A DNA stretch of 64,000 nt from Streptomyces mesophilus (GTDB taxonomy: Bacteria > Actinomycetota > Actinomycetes > Streptomycetales > Streptomycetaceae): positions 124,001 through 188,000 of the forward strand of contig NZ_JAAKZW010000002.1 of assembly GCF_011044995.1 (NCBI RefSeq). The letters are read 5' to 3'. This document shows, in pieces, positions 43,016 through 51,984 of this stretch (position 1 is the first letter of the stretch; every line of letters begins with the position of its first letter). Below the pieces are notes generated by a model, which saw nothing but the letters and a program-made list of their open reading frames with translations, was not told the DNA's origin and made no database searches. Made by a program: the position numbers and the translations under genes.

Positions 43016-43720
43016 TCAGCTGGACTTCTTGCCGCCGAACGCCTCCTTCCTGAGGAGTTCGAGGAAGGTCGGGGCTCCATCCGTGGTGCGTACGTCGATG
43101 AACGAGTGCACATCCAGGCCGTCAACCGCCCTGCGCACCAAGGCGTGTGCGAGGTCGGAGCGGGAGGTGAAGCGGCCGGGGAGACGGGTGGTGGCGACCT
43201 GGTAGTCGGTGACGGCGTCCGCGTCGAAGAGGCCGCCGGGGCGGACCACCGTCCAGTCGAGGCCGCTGTCGCGGACGATCGCCTCCATGCGCCGCATGTC
43301 CTCGTAGACGGTGCGGCCCATCGTCCGGGCGATGAGCGGCTCGACGACCTTGCGGAAGAGGAAGCCTTCGCCGGGTGCCTCCGTGTCGAACAGCACGGTG
43401 GACGTCACGCAGACAAGGCGCCGGACGCCGTGCTTGGTCATCGCCTGGGTGATGTGGGTGCCGGCTTCGGAGTAGAGGGAGACGGGGGCGCGCCCATAGG
43501 GCACCCCGAGCGAGGAGATCACCGCGTGCTGACCGGCCACGACGGCTTCGACCGCGAGCGGGTCCCGTACGTCCGCGCCGACGATCCGCAGCCGGGCGTC
43601 GGCGAGCGGGAAGTCCTCGGGTCGGCGGGTGACGGCGGTGACCTCGTGGCCGTCGGCGAGGGCCTGTGCGGTGGCCTGGCGTCCGGTGGGGCCGTTGGCT
43701 CCGAACACGACGAGTTTCAT
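43016..43720 (-). CDS. NAD(P)-dependent oxidoreductase, NAD(P)H-binding family
   Basis: A 234-residue atypical SDR. It begins with FGANGPTGRQATAQALADGHEVTAVTR (TGxxG-type, about 5-31) and contains HAVISSLGVPYG, CVTSTVLFDTE and WTVVRPGGLFD, which place it with the NAD(P)-binding/BVR-B-like group. Its gene is divergent from an ECF41 sigma factor with 205 bp between. ECF41 sigmas normally control a neighbouring oxidoreductase, so this is a candidate target. Confidence 0.87.
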   Translation of the reverse strand: MKLVVFGANGPTGRQATAQALADGHEVTAVTRRPEDFPLADARLRIVGADVRDPLAVEAVVAGQHAVISSLGVPYGRAPVSLYSEAGTHITQAMTKHGVRRLVCVTSTVLFDTEAPGEGFLFRKVVEPLIARTMGRTVYEDMRRMEAIVRDSGLDWTVVRPGGLFDADAVTDYQVATTRLPGRFTSRSDLAHALVRRAVDGLDVHSFIDVRTTDGAPTFLELLRKEAFGGKKSS

Positions 43721-43925
43721 GAGGGGTTCCCTTCGGTGCGGACGAAGGGGGCGCACGCCTTGGGCGCCAACTCCCCGTCGTCCAGACGGTTTTGCTACCT
43801 AGGAGGGGAGCGGCGGCGGCGAGTGTGACCTCTTGCGGGCCGGTTGAGAGGTGACCCACACTTCCGGAGTTCATGTCACGTTCCGGGGGCGCGGAGCCTC
43901 GTCGGGGGTACGAGGGAGGTGCGGC

Positions 43926-44924
43926 ATGACCGACAGCCCAGGGCGGCAGCGGGAGACGGCGGGGACCGACGCGGCGACGCAGGTCTTCGTCGACCATCGC
44001 GAGCTGCTGTTCTCCGTCGTCTACAACATCCTCGGCAGCGTCGCCGACACCGAGGATGTACTCCAGGAGACCTGGCTGTCATGGGCGGGCCGGGGCCGCG
44101 GGGCACCGCAGGCGCCGGTGGAGAAGCCGCGTGCCTACCTGGTGCGGATCGCGGTCAACCACGCGCTCGCCCGGCGGGCCGTCGAGGACCGCCGCCGTGA
44201 GATGTACGCCGGCCCCTGGCTGCCGGAACCCCTGGTCGCCGCGGACTCCCCGGTGGAGAACGCCGATGCGGGGGAGCGGGCGCTGCGCGGCGAGGCGGTG
44301 TCGATGGCGCTCCTCGTGGTGCTCGAGACGCTCAGCCCGCTGGAGCGCGCGGTGTTCGTCCTGAACGAGGTGTTCGGTTACGCGCACACGGAGATCGCGG
44401 AGATCCTCGACCGCAGTGCTTCGGCGGTACGCCAACTCGCCCACCGTGCCCGCTCCCACGTCCGCTCCCGGCGCCCCCGCTTCGAGGCCCACCCGCGGGT
44501 CCGCCGTCAGGCGACCGAGCGGTTCGTCGCCGCGGCGCTCGGCGGCGACCTCGCGACGCTGCTCGAGATCCTGGCGCCGGACGTGACGTTGTGGACCGAC
44601 GGGGGCGGCAAGGCCCGTTCGGTGCCGCGCCCGGTCCGGGGCCGCGACAAGGTCGCCCGTACCTTGGCCGGCTTCGCCTCGCGCCCGCCGGCCGACCTCG
44701 ACGTCCGCTACCGGAGCGTCAACGGTGATGCGGCCGCGGTGGTGTACGCGGAAGGGGCCCCGTTCGCGGTGATGGTGATGGATCTGGCCGCCGAGGGCGA
44801 GGGGGTGTCCGACGTGTACATCGTCACCGATCCCGAGAAGCTCGCCGGAGTGGGGCGAGGCGAGGGCGTGGGCCGCACGGTCACGGAAGAGGGCGCCACC
44901 GTCGAACGCCGGGGACCTGCGTGA
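43926..44924 (+). CDS. ECF41-type RNA polymerase sigma factor (SigJ-like)
   Basis: 332 residues. Region 2 is SVVYNILGSVADTEDVLQETWLSW, region 4 has LSPLERAVFVLNEVFGYAHTEIAEILDRSASAVRQLAHRAR. The SnoaL-like C-terminus has VTLWTDGGGKA and DPEKLAGV, in agreement with the ECF41 DGGG and NPxKL motifs. It is the paralog of the protein at 20626-21516. The ATG at 43926 is used; no anti-sigma gene follows. Its partner is probably the divergent NAD(P)-binding gene. Confidence 0.93.
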   Translation: MTDSPGRQRETAGTDAATQVFVDHRELLFSVVYNILGSVADTEDVLQETWLSWAGRGRGAPQAPVEKPRAYLVRIAVNHALARRAVEDRRREMYAGPWLPEPLVAADSPVENADAGERALRGEAVSMALLVVLETLSPLERAVFVLNEVFGYAHTEIAEILDRSASAVRQLAHRARSHVRSRRPRFEAHPRVRRQATERFVAAALGGDLATLLEILAPDVTLWTDGGGKARSVPRPVRGRDKVARTLAGFASRPPADLDVRYRSVNGDAAAVVYAEGAPFAVMVMDLAAEGEGVSDVYIVTDPEKLAGVGRGEGVGRTVTEEGATVERRGPA

Positions 44925-44940
44925 AGGGGCGCCCGCTTCC

Positions 44941-46218
44941 TCAACCTTCCTGAGAAGGCGCTGCAGTTGAGGCCGGCGAAACCTCCGACGAGCGGGTCAG
45001 GACGAACCCGCTCCGGGGCCGGGTCGGCATGCGCCCCAGGTCGATCCGCAGATCCTGCGTGGGGACCGCGTAGGCGAGCCGCGCCAGGCGCAGCGTCAGC
45101 ACCTCGAGGAGCCGGACCGTGATGTCCTCGCCCGGACACCGGTGGCCGCTCGCCGCCTCACCGCCGCCCTGCGGCACCAGGACATCGCGCTGCGGGGGAC
45201 GGTTGACGAAGCGTCCCGGGTCGAAGTCGTACGGGTGCGGCCACAGCTCTTCGTCGTGGTTCTGGCCGTACAGGTCGAGCAGCACGAGCGAGCCCTCCTC
45301 GATCGGCTCGCCCTGATGGAACAGCTCCTCGGTCGCCACCCCGGCCACGAACGGGGCGAACGGGTAGAAGCGCCGTACCTCGTGCGTGAAGGCCCGTGCG
45401 TAGCCGTCCTCGTCGAGGATCTTCTGCCGCTGGTCCGGGTCCTGATGCAGCGCGTGCGCGGCGAAGGCGACGAACCAGCACACCGCGACGGTCGGACGGA
45501 TGACGTTGAGCAGTTCCACCGCGGCCGTGTGCGCGTCGATCAGCTGGTCGTCGGCGTCCCTGTGGTGGACCACGAGATCGACCACCGAGCCGTCCGGCAC
45601 CTTGCGCTCACCGGTGCGGATCTGCGCGATCAGCCGCATCAGCCCCTTCTCGGCGCGGCTGCGGGCCCGCCGGGCGCGCACGTGCCGCGGTCCCACGGCC
45701 GCGAAGCCGTCGACCATGGCCACCAGATCGCGTGCCACGGGCTCGACCCGGGCGGCGTCCAGCGGAAGCCCCGCCCATCCGCACACGGCGCGTGTCAGGA
45801 TCCGGCTCACTTCGTCGAACAGCACCACGCGCCGGCCGTCCGCCCACCACCCGACCGTCTCGTCCCAGATCGTGCCGACCGCTTCCGCGAGGGCGTCGAT
45901 GCGGCCCGGGTCCTTGAGCAGGTCCATGAACAGCGTCTTGCGCACCTGATGGGCGCGTCCGTCCAGCGTGTGCACGGCGCCGTGCCCGAACAGGGTGGAG
46001 AGCACCGGCTCGGGCAGCGCGTCACTGCGCGCGATGCGCGGCTCCTCGTAGAAGAAGCGCACCGCGTCAGGACCACGCAGCGCGACGGCGGGACGGCCGA
46101 GCAGCCGGGTGCGAACCACGGGTGCTGTCGTGCGTTCCCACTGGGCGGGCAGCCAGCGGTAGCCGTCGGCGAGCAGGGGCAGGGTGGCATCGGACTTCAG
46201 ACGTCGTAGCGCGTTCAT
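44941..46218 (-). CDS. CYP152-like cytochrome P450 (fatty-acid peroxygenase type)
   Basis: A 425-residue P450. The heme Cys motif is PQGGGEAASGHRCPGEDITVRLLE, the form seen in CYP152 peroxygenases such as Bacillus BSbeta. The I-helix has NVIRPTVAVCWFVAFAAHAL: the Arg-Pro pair, where other P450s have the acid-alcohol pair, binds the fatty-acid carboxylate and allows H2O2 to be used without a redox partner. EVRRFYPFAPFV is the K-helix ExxR. Hydroxylation at alpha/beta or decarboxylation to an alkene cannot be told apart here. The start is the ATG at 46216-46218. No ferredoxin gene is adjacent, which fits. Confidence 0.9.
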   Translation of the reverse strand: MNALRRLKSDATLPLLADGYRWLPAQWERTTAPVVRTRLLGRPAVALRGPDAVRFFYEEPRIARSDALPEPVLSTLFGHGAVHTLDGRAHQVRKTLFMDLLKDPGRIDALAEAVGTIWDETVGWWADGRRVVLFDEVSRILTRAVCGWAGLPLDAARVEPVARDLVAMVDGFAAVGPRHVRARRARSRAEKGLMRLIAQIRTGERKVPDGSVVDLVVHHRDADDQLIDAHTAAVELLNVIRPTVAVCWFVAFAAHALHQDPDQRQKILDEDGYARAFTHEVRRFYPFAPFVAGVATEELFHQGEPIEEGSLVLLDLYGQNHDEELWPHPYDFDPGRFVNRPPQRDVLVPQGGGEAASGHRCPGEDITVRLLEVLTLRLARLAYAVPTQDLRIDLGRMPTRPRSGFVLTRSSEVSPASTAAPSQEG

Positions 46219-46377
46219 GCCTCTCGGAGTACCCCGGCCCGCGCGGCGAAACGTCACGGAAGCCGCAGAAAGCACCGCACCGGACCTGTCCGAGGAGTGA
46301 GATGGCCCACCCCCTCAAGCTCCTGAACAGCAGGGAGTTAGCATGTGAGCGCCGCCTAGCTCGAAAGATAAATTCCT

Positions 46378-47832
46378 GTGACTGTCAACGACGACTCGTT
46401 CACCAACTGGAAGCACCGCGAGGAGATCGCGGAGTCGATGATCCCGCTCATCGGGAAGCTGCACCGCGAGCGGGACGTGACCGTTCTGCTGCACAGCCGC
46501 TCCCTGGTGAACAAGTCGGTGGTCTCGCTCCTGAAGACCCACCGCTTCGTACGTCAGATAGCCGGCGAGGAGCTCTCGGTCACCGAGACGCTGCCGTTCC
46601 TTGAGGCCCTGACCACGCTGGACCTCGGCCCCTCGCAGATCGACATCGGCCGGCTCGCCGAGGAGTACCGGGCCGACGACCGCGGACTGGGCATCGAGCA
46701 GTTCACCGCCCAGGCGGTGGCCGGTGCGACCGGTGCCAACAAGATCGAGTGCCGTGAGGGCCGCGATGTCGTGCTCTACGGCTTCGGCCGCATCGGCCGC
46801 CTCGTCGCCCGCCTCCTGATCGAGAAGGCCGGCTCCGGCAACGGTCTGCGCCTGCGCGCGATCGTCGTGCGCGGCGGCGGTGACCAGTCCGGCGGTGATC
46901 TCGTGAAGCGCGCCTCGCTCCTGCGCCGCGACTCGATCCACGGCCAGTTCCAGGGCACGATCACCGTCGACGAGGCGAACAGCACGATCGTCGCCAACGG
47001 CAACGAGATCAAGGTGATCTACGCCAACGACCCCTCCGAGGTCGACTACACGGCGTACGGCATCAAGGACGCCATCCTCATCGACAACACCGGCAAGTGG
47101 CGCGACCGCGAGGGCCTCTCGCAGCACCTGCGCCCCGGCGTCGACAAGGTCGTCCTCACCGCCCCGGGCAAGGGCGACGTCCCGAACATCGTGCACGGCG
47201 TCAACCACGACAGCCTCAAGCCGGACGAGCAGATCATCTCCTGCGCGTCCTGCACCACGAACGCCATCGTCCCGCCGCTCAAGGCCATGGACGACGAGTA
47301 CGGGGTCCTGCGCGGCCACGTCGAGACGGTGCACTCGTTCACCAACGACCAGAACCTTCTGGACAACTACCACAAGGCCGACCGCCGCGGCCGCTCCGCG
47401 CCGCTCAACATGGTGATCACCGAGACCGGTGCCGCCTCGGCCGTCTCCAAGGCGCTTCCGGACCTCAAGGCGCACATCACGGGCAGCTCGATCCGTGTGC
47501 CCGTGCCGGATGTGTCGATCGCGATCCTGAACCTGCAGCTGGCCCGTGGGACCACCCGCGAGGAGGTCCTCGACCACCTGCGCGAGGTCTCGCTGACCTC
47601 GCCGCTGCGCCGCCAGATCGACTTCATCTCCACGCCCGACGCGGTCTCCAGCGACTTCATCGGCTCGCGGCACGCCTCGATCGTGGACGCCGGCGCGACC
47701 AAGGTCGAGGGCGACAACGCGATCCTCTACCTCTGGTACGACAACGAGTTCGGCTACTCGTGCCAGGTGATCCGGGTCGTCCAGCACGTCTCGGGCGTCG
47801 AGTACCCGACGTACCCGGCGCCTGCTGTCTGA
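46378..47832 (+). CDS. gap: Glyceraldehyde-3-phosphate dehydrogenase with N-terminal extension
   Basis: 484 residues, about 150 more than classical GAPDH. The NAD(P)-binding start YGFGRIGRLVARL lies at 134-146 and the catalytic motif SCASCTTNAIVPP has Cys 292. HGQFQG, SFTNDQNLLDN and WYDNEFGYSCQVI are all present, so the catalytic core is complete. The first ~125 residues (WKHREEIAESMIPLIGKLHR and so on) are all helical with no known domain by eye; actinobacteria do have such a long type. The function is oxidation of glyceraldehyde-3-phosphate in glycolysis or in reverse. The start is a GTG at 46378 without a clear ribosome-binding site. A terminator follows at 47863-47899. Confidence 0.92.
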   Translation: MTVNDDSFTNWKHREEIAESMIPLIGKLHRERDVTVLLHSRSLVNKSVVSLLKTHRFVRQIAGEELSVTETLPFLEALTTLDLGPSQIDIGRLAEEYRADDRGLGIEQFTAQAVAGATGANKIECREGRDVVLYGFGRIGRLVARLLIEKAGSGNGLRLRAIVVRGGGDQSGGDLVKRASLLRRDSIHGQFQGTITVDEANSTIVANGNEIKVIYANDPSEVDYTAYGIKDAILIDNTGKWRDREGLSQHLRPGVDKVVLTAPGKGDVPNIVHGVNHDSLKPDEQIISCASCTTNAIVPPLKAMDDEYGVLRGHVETVHSFTNDQNLLDNYHKADRRGRSAPLNMVITETGAASAVSKALPDLKAHITGSSIRVPVPDVSIAILNLQLARGTTREEVLDHLREVSLTSPLRRQIDFISTPDAVSSDFIGSRHASIVDAGATKVEGDNAILYLWYDNEFGYSCQVIRVVQHVSGVEYPTYPAPAV

Positions 47833-47862
47833 GGCACTGATGCGTAAGAGGCACTGATGCGC

Positions 47863-47899
47863 AAAGGGCCGCCACACCCGAGAGGTGTGGCGGCCCTTT
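47863..47899. terminator. Bidirectional terminator between gap and the POT transporter
   Basis: AAAGGGCCGCCACACC (47863-47878) pairs perfectly with GGTGTGGCGGCCCTTT (47884-47899) around a 5-nt loop. It has A and T tracts on both sides and lies between stops at 47832 and 47915. Confidence 0.92.
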
Positions 47900-47914
47900 C
47901 GCGTACAGGCGAGG

Positions 47915-49444
47915 TCAGTTGATGCTGCCCATCAGGCGCTGCACCCGCCCGCGGTAGACCCAGATCCCGATACCGGCGATCACCGCCACGGCCGCCTCGA
48001 CGCCGACGACGCCCCGGCTGTCCAGGTTCATGCCGCCCGTGCTGAGCAGCGACATCAGCGAGTCGCCCGCGGTCACCGCGAGGAAGAAGACGCCCATCAT
48101 CTGGGAGGCGTACTTCGCCGGGGACATCTTGGTGGTGAGCGAGAGGCCGACGGGGGACAGGCACAGCTCGCCGACGGTCTGCACGAAGTAGATCGCCACG
48201 AGCCACAGCGCCGCGGCCTTCGCGCCGTGCGCGGCGGTCGTCATCGGGATCAGGAACACGAAGAACGAGACGCCCGCGAGCACCAGACCCGAGGAGAACT
48301 TCACGATGGTGCTCGGCTCCTTGCCGCGGCGGTTCAGCCACAGCCAGCCGCTCGCGATCACCGGTGCGAGCGCCATGATCAGGACCGGGTTCACCGACTG
48401 GTACCAGGAGACCGGGAAGTCCCAGCCGAAGAAGGAGTTCTGTGCGGACTCCCCGGCGAAGGTGGCCATCGTGTACGAGCCCTGGTCGTAGATCGCCCAG
48501 AAGATCGCCGCGGCCACGAAGAACCAGATGAAGCCCGACATCTTCGACTGCTCGAGCTGCGTCAGGCTCTTGTCGCGCTTGATGCGGATCAGGACGAGGA
48601 CCGGGATCACGATGCCGAGGACGGACAGCGGGACCAGGATCCAGTTGTCGGTGATCGTCGTGAAGGACGCCACGCAGACGTAGAACACCACGGCCGCCGC
48701 GGCGGCGAGCAGCGACTTCACGATCACGCTCTTGCGCTCGGCCGCGGTCAGCGGCTTGGGCACCACGTTCGACGCCTCGCTGAGGTGGCGGGTGCCGAGC
48801 AGGAACTGGATCAGGCCGAGGCCCATGCCGGCGGCGGCGAGGGCGAAGCCCAGGTGCCAGCTGACGGTCTCGCCGACGGTGCCGATGATCAGCGGCGAGA
48901 ACATGCCACCGAGGTTGATGCCCATGTAGAAGACGGTGAAGCCGCCGTCGCGGCGCGGGTCGTCCGGGCCGTCGTACAGGTGGCCGACCATCGTGGAGAT
49001 ATTGGCCTTGAGCATGCCGGAGCCGAGCGCGACGAACGCGAGGCCGAGGAAGAAGGTGGGCGTACCCGGCACGGCGAGCAGCAGATGCCCCGCCATGATC
49101 GCGAGGGCCGAGATGGTGACCGTCTTGCGCGGACCCCACACGCGGTCGCCGAACCAGCCGCCCGGCAGGGTCAGCAGGTAGACCATCGCCGAGTAGATCG
49201 CGAAGATCGAGGCCTCGGTCGCCACGGACATGCCCAGACCGCCGCCCTGCATCCCCTTGGCCGCGTCGGCGCCGCCGGAGATCAGGTACAGCGGAAGCAG
49301 CGCCCGCATGCCGTAGAAGCTGAAGCGCTCCCACATCTCGGTCATGAACAGCGTGGCGAGTCCGCGGGGGTGCCCGAAGAAGGTCTTCTCGGTGGGCCGG
49401 GGCCCGGGACGGGGGGCGGGGGCCATGGTCTGGCTGGTCGCCAT
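47915..49444 (-). CDS. POT/PTR-family di- and tripeptide transporter
   Basis: A 509-residue proton-coupled transporter with 14 predicted helices. The helix-1 motif FMTEMWERFSFYGMRALL carries the ExxERFxYY-like proton-coupling signature (EMWERF). FYMGINLGGMFSPLIIG is the second PTR2 motif. It is probably DtpT-like and imports peptides. The start ATG is at 49442-49444. The 310 bp upstream (49445-49754) hold no gene I recognise, only the divergent promoters. Confidence 0.93.
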   Translation of the reverse strand: MATSQTMAPAPRPGPRPTEKTFFGHPRGLATLFMTEMWERFSFYGMRALLPLYLISGGADAAKGMQGGGLGMSVATEASIFAIYSAMVYLLTLPGGWFGDRVWGPRKTVTISALAIMAGHLLLAVPGTPTFFLGLAFVALGSGMLKANISTMVGHLYDGPDDPRRDGGFTVFYMGINLGGMFSPLIIGTVGETVSWHLGFALAAAGMGLGLIQFLLGTRHLSEASNVVPKPLTAAERKSVIVKSLLAAAAAVVFYVCVASFTTITDNWILVPLSVLGIVIPVLVLIRIKRDKSLTQLEQSKMSGFIWFFVAAAIFWAIYDQGSYTMATFAGESAQNSFFGWDFPVSWYQSVNPVLIMALAPVIASGWLWLNRRGKEPSTIVKFSSGLVLAGVSFFVFLIPMTTAAHGAKAAALWLVAIYFVQTVGELCLSPVGLSLTTKMSPAKYASQMMGVFFLAVTAGDSLMSLLSTGGMNLDSRGVVGVEAAVAVIAGIGIWVYRGRVQRLMGSIN

Positions 49445-49754
49445 GGGTCGTTCCTCGATCGCTCGGGACGCGCGGTGAGCAGGTTCGCGCCCGGGTGGGT
49501 GGCCGGCACCGTCCGGGCGCCCTCACCCTGCGCTCATGGGTGCGAGAGGCCGCTTCCGACGGGATCCACGCCTCGTATGCGTCGTTGCACCGAAGGCCCG
49601 GCCCACAGGTCAGTCACTGATATCCACTGTGACGACCGCGCCGGGGCGACTTAAGTGCCTTTTGTCCGTACGCGGAACATAAACCCCTCGGCCGAAAGGA
49701 CGAGGAGCCCGGGGTGCCCGGCCCGCCGGCGGGGCGGTCTGGGAAGCTGCCGGG
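49445..49754. other. Intergenic region, no gene seen
   Basis: The 310 bp between the divergent POT transporter and DUF2071 genes show no open frame with recognisable motifs. A GC-poor patch around 49650-49680 (TTAAGTGCCTTTTGTCC) may hold promoter elements. Confidence 0.5.
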
Positions 49755-50522
49755 GTGACGTTCACGCCGGTGCGCCCCGAGCCCATCACCGCGGACCCGC
49801 CGGGCTATCCGGCGCGGGCGCTGCTCACGCAGTCCTGGCTGGACCTGGCGTTCGTGCACTGGGCCGTGGACCCCGCGGACGTGGCCCCGCTGCTGCCGGC
49901 CGGCACCGTGCCCGACACCCTCGACGGCGCCACGTACGTCGGTCTCGTCGCCTTCCGTATGCACCGCGTCGGCTGGTTCCGGCTGCCCGGCGTCCCGTAT
50001 CTCGGGAGCTTCCCGGAGACCAATGTGCGCCTCTACTCGGTCGACGGGCAGGGCCGCCGCGGCGTCGTCTTCCGCAGCCTCGACGCCTCCCGGCTGATCC
50101 CGGTCACGGTCGGCCGCGCGGCTTTCGGGCTGCCGTACCTCTGGTCGAAGATGTCCGTACGCAGGGAAGGCGACGTCCTCGTCTACGACAGCCGCCGCCG
50201 GTGGCCGGGCCCGCGGGGCGCGCGCAGCCGGATCGCGCTGCGGGTCGGCGAGCCGGTCGAGGAGCCGAGCGAACTCGAGCACTTCCTCACCGCGCGCTGG
50301 GGCCTGCACAGCGCCTTCTTCGGCCGCTCCCTCTATCTGCCCAACAGCCACCCGCGCTGGCCGCTGTACCACGCGGATCTCCTGGACCACGAGGACGACT
50401 TGATCGAGTCGGCGGGTCTTCCGCGGCCCTGCGGCGCACCCGTCAGCGTGCTCTACTCGCCCGGCGTGCCGGTCGAGTTCGGGCGCCCCGGACGAGGGCC
50501 GGCCGGCATCCCCACGCCGTAG
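49755..50522 (+). CDS. YqjF/DUF2071-family protein
   Basis: 255 residues. LLTQSWLDLAFVHWAVDPADVAPLLPAGTVPDTLDGATYVGLVAFRM at the N-terminus is the DUF2071 signature (acetoacetate decarboxylase-like fold), followed by FPETNVRLYSVDGQGRRGVVFRSLDASRL. The GTG start lies about 9 nt after GGGAAG. The function is unknown. It is upstream of the chitinase but has its own stop 130 bp earlier, so they are not clearly an operon. Confidence 0.87.
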   Translation: MTFTPVRPEPITADPPGYPARALLTQSWLDLAFVHWAVDPADVAPLLPAGTVPDTLDGATYVGLVAFRMHRVGWFRLPGVPYLGSFPETNVRLYSVDGQGRRGVVFRSLDASRLIPVTVGRAAFGLPYLWSKMSVRREGDVLVYDSRRRWPGPRGARSRIALRVGEPVEEPSELEHFLTARWGLHSAFFGRSLYLPNSHPRWPLYHADLLDHEDDLIESAGLPRPCGAPVSVLYSPGVPVEFGRPGRGPAGIPTP

Positions 50523-50557
50523 CACTGTTCCGCGCGGTCGGGAATGTGTCCGCCCTC

Positions 50558-50586
50558 TTGACCCATTCTGGTCCAGACCAATAACT
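50558..50586 (+). promoter_or_regulatory. Chitinase promoter with a DasR-type box in the spacer
   Basis: TTGACC (50558-50563) and ATAACT (50581-50586) form a -35/-10 pair with 17 bp between. TGGTCCAGACCA (50569-50580), a perfect match to the 12-bp TGGTC(T/C)AGACC(A/T) chitinase/DasR element of Streptomyces, fills the spacer. A GntR-type repressor bound here would exclude RNA polymerase until glucosamine-6-phosphate accumulates. Confidence 0.85.
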
Positions 50587-50651
50587 TCGGCTGGCCGACT
50601 CCTGTCTGCACCAGGCCAGTTGGCCCTCTTCCGTCGACCAGGAATGAGCCC

Positions 50652-51977
50652 ATGCGCCGAAGAATTCTGCCCCAGGCGGCCGCGGCCGTCTGCCTCGTCG
50701 CCCTGATCGCTCCGCTCGCCCAGGCCCAGGAGGGCGGTGACGAGCGCGGGGGCGACCGTGGCCGCTCCGCGCTCAAGCGGGTCGGCTACTTCACCCAGTG
50801 GGGTGTCTACGGCCGTGACTTCCAGGTCCAGGACCTGGACAAGAGCGGCGCAGCGGCCCGCCTGACCCACATCAACTACGCCTTCGGCAACGTCAGTCCG
50901 CAGGGCAAGTGCTTCCTGAACGCCGTGCCGGGCGAGTCCGACCCGTGGGCCGACTACCAGCGCCCGCTCGACGCGGAGAACTCCGTCGACGGGGTGGCCG
51001 ACACCGACACCCAGGCCCTCGCCGGCAACTTCAACCAGCTCAAGGAGCTGAAGGCCAAGCACCCCGGCCTGAAGGTGATGATCTCGCTCGGCGGCTGGTC
51101 CTGGTCCACCCACTTCTCCGACGCGGTGCGAACTGCCGAGTCCCGCAAGGCGTTTGTGCAGTCCTGCGTCGACCTCTACCTGAAGGGCAACCTGCCTCAG
51201 GACGGCGTACGCGGCGGAGACGGCGCGGCCGCCGGGGTGTTCGACGGCGTGGACCTCGACTGGGAGTGGCCGGGCTCCGAGGGTGACGCGGACACCGTGT
51301 TCCGGCCCGAGGACAAGAAGAACTTCACGGCGCTCGTCGCCGAGTTCCGCGCCCAGCTCGACGCGCTCGGCCAGAAGAACCGCAAGCACTACGAGCTGTC
51401 GGCTTTCGTGCCCACCGCCGAGAAGAAGATCGACGCGGGCTTCGAGGTCAAGAAGATCATGCGCGATCTGGACTTCGTGACCCTCCAGGGCTACGACTTC
51501 CACGTCAGCGGCGAGAAGACCACGGCCCAGCAGTCCGCGCTCTTCTCGCGGAACGACTTCAGCGTCAACGGCACGGTGAACGCCTGGCTGGAACGCGGCG
51601 CCCCGGCCCGCAAGCTGGTCGTCGGCATGCCCTTCTACGGCCAGGGCTGGACCGGCGTCAGCGGCGGCGGCGACGGCATGGGCCGGCCCGCCACCGGTCC
51701 CGCTCCCGCCAAGTGGGCCAACGGGTACGCCGATTACAAGGAACTCAAGGCGCTCGCCGACTCGGGCACGTACAAGATCCACCGCAATGTGCGCGAGGGC
51801 CACACCTGGCTGTTCGACGGCACGACGCTGTGGACGTACGACGACCCGGCCACGCTCGCCGTGAAGTCGGGCTATGTGAAGGCCCGCGGCCTCGGCGGCG
51901 CGATGTTCTGGTCGCTCGACGGGGACACGGCGGACGCTCAGCTGGTCCGGACCGTGGACCGCGCTCTCGGGCGCTGA
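50652..51977 (+). CDS. Secreted GH18 chitinase
   Basis: 441 residues: a Sec signal peptide (RRRILPQAAAAVCLVALIAPLAQAQ, cut about residue 26), then a GH18 TIM barrel. The catalytic motif is GVDLDWEWPG (DxxDxDxE; acid Glu about 207). ISLGGWSWSTHF matches the SxGG motif, and AMFWSLDGDT the last strand. No carbohydrate-binding domain is present, so it is a single-domain endochitinase of the ChiC/ChiD-like type. The promoter has a DasR box. The ATG lies about 8 nt after AGGA. Confidence 0.93.
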   Translation: MRRRILPQAAAAVCLVALIAPLAQAQEGGDERGGDRGRSALKRVGYFTQWGVYGRDFQVQDLDKSGAAARLTHINYAFGNVSPQGKCFLNAVPGESDPWADYQRPLDAENSVDGVADTDTQALAGNFNQLKELKAKHPGLKVMISLGGWSWSTHFSDAVRTAESRKAFVQSCVDLYLKGNLPQDGVRGGDGAAAGVFDGVDLDWEWPGSEGDADTVFRPEDKKNFTALVAEFRAQLDALGQKNRKHYELSAFVPTAEKKIDAGFEVKKIMRDLDFVTLQGYDFHVSGEKTTAQQSALFSRNDFSVNGTVNAWLERGAPARKLVVGMPFYGQGWTGVSGGGDGMGRPATGPAPAKWANGYADYKELKALADSGTYKIHRNVREGHTWLFDGTTLWTYDDPATLAVKSGYVKARGLGGAMFWSLDGDTADAQLVRTVDRALGR

Positions 51978-51984
51978 CCCCAAG

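Noticed and set aside
43874..43903. ECF41 promoter (TGTCACG ... CGTC) before the second ECF41 gene
   Set aside because: The spacing is 19 bp instead of about 16, and one base of the -35 deviates; not good enough.
36575..46218. Secondary-metabolite cluster (FAD oxidoreductase, LAL regulator, P450)
   Set aside because: No core biosynthetic gene (PKS, NRPS, terpene, RiPP) is present, and the RNA repair operon lies between. The P450 is of the fatty-acid peroxygenase type.
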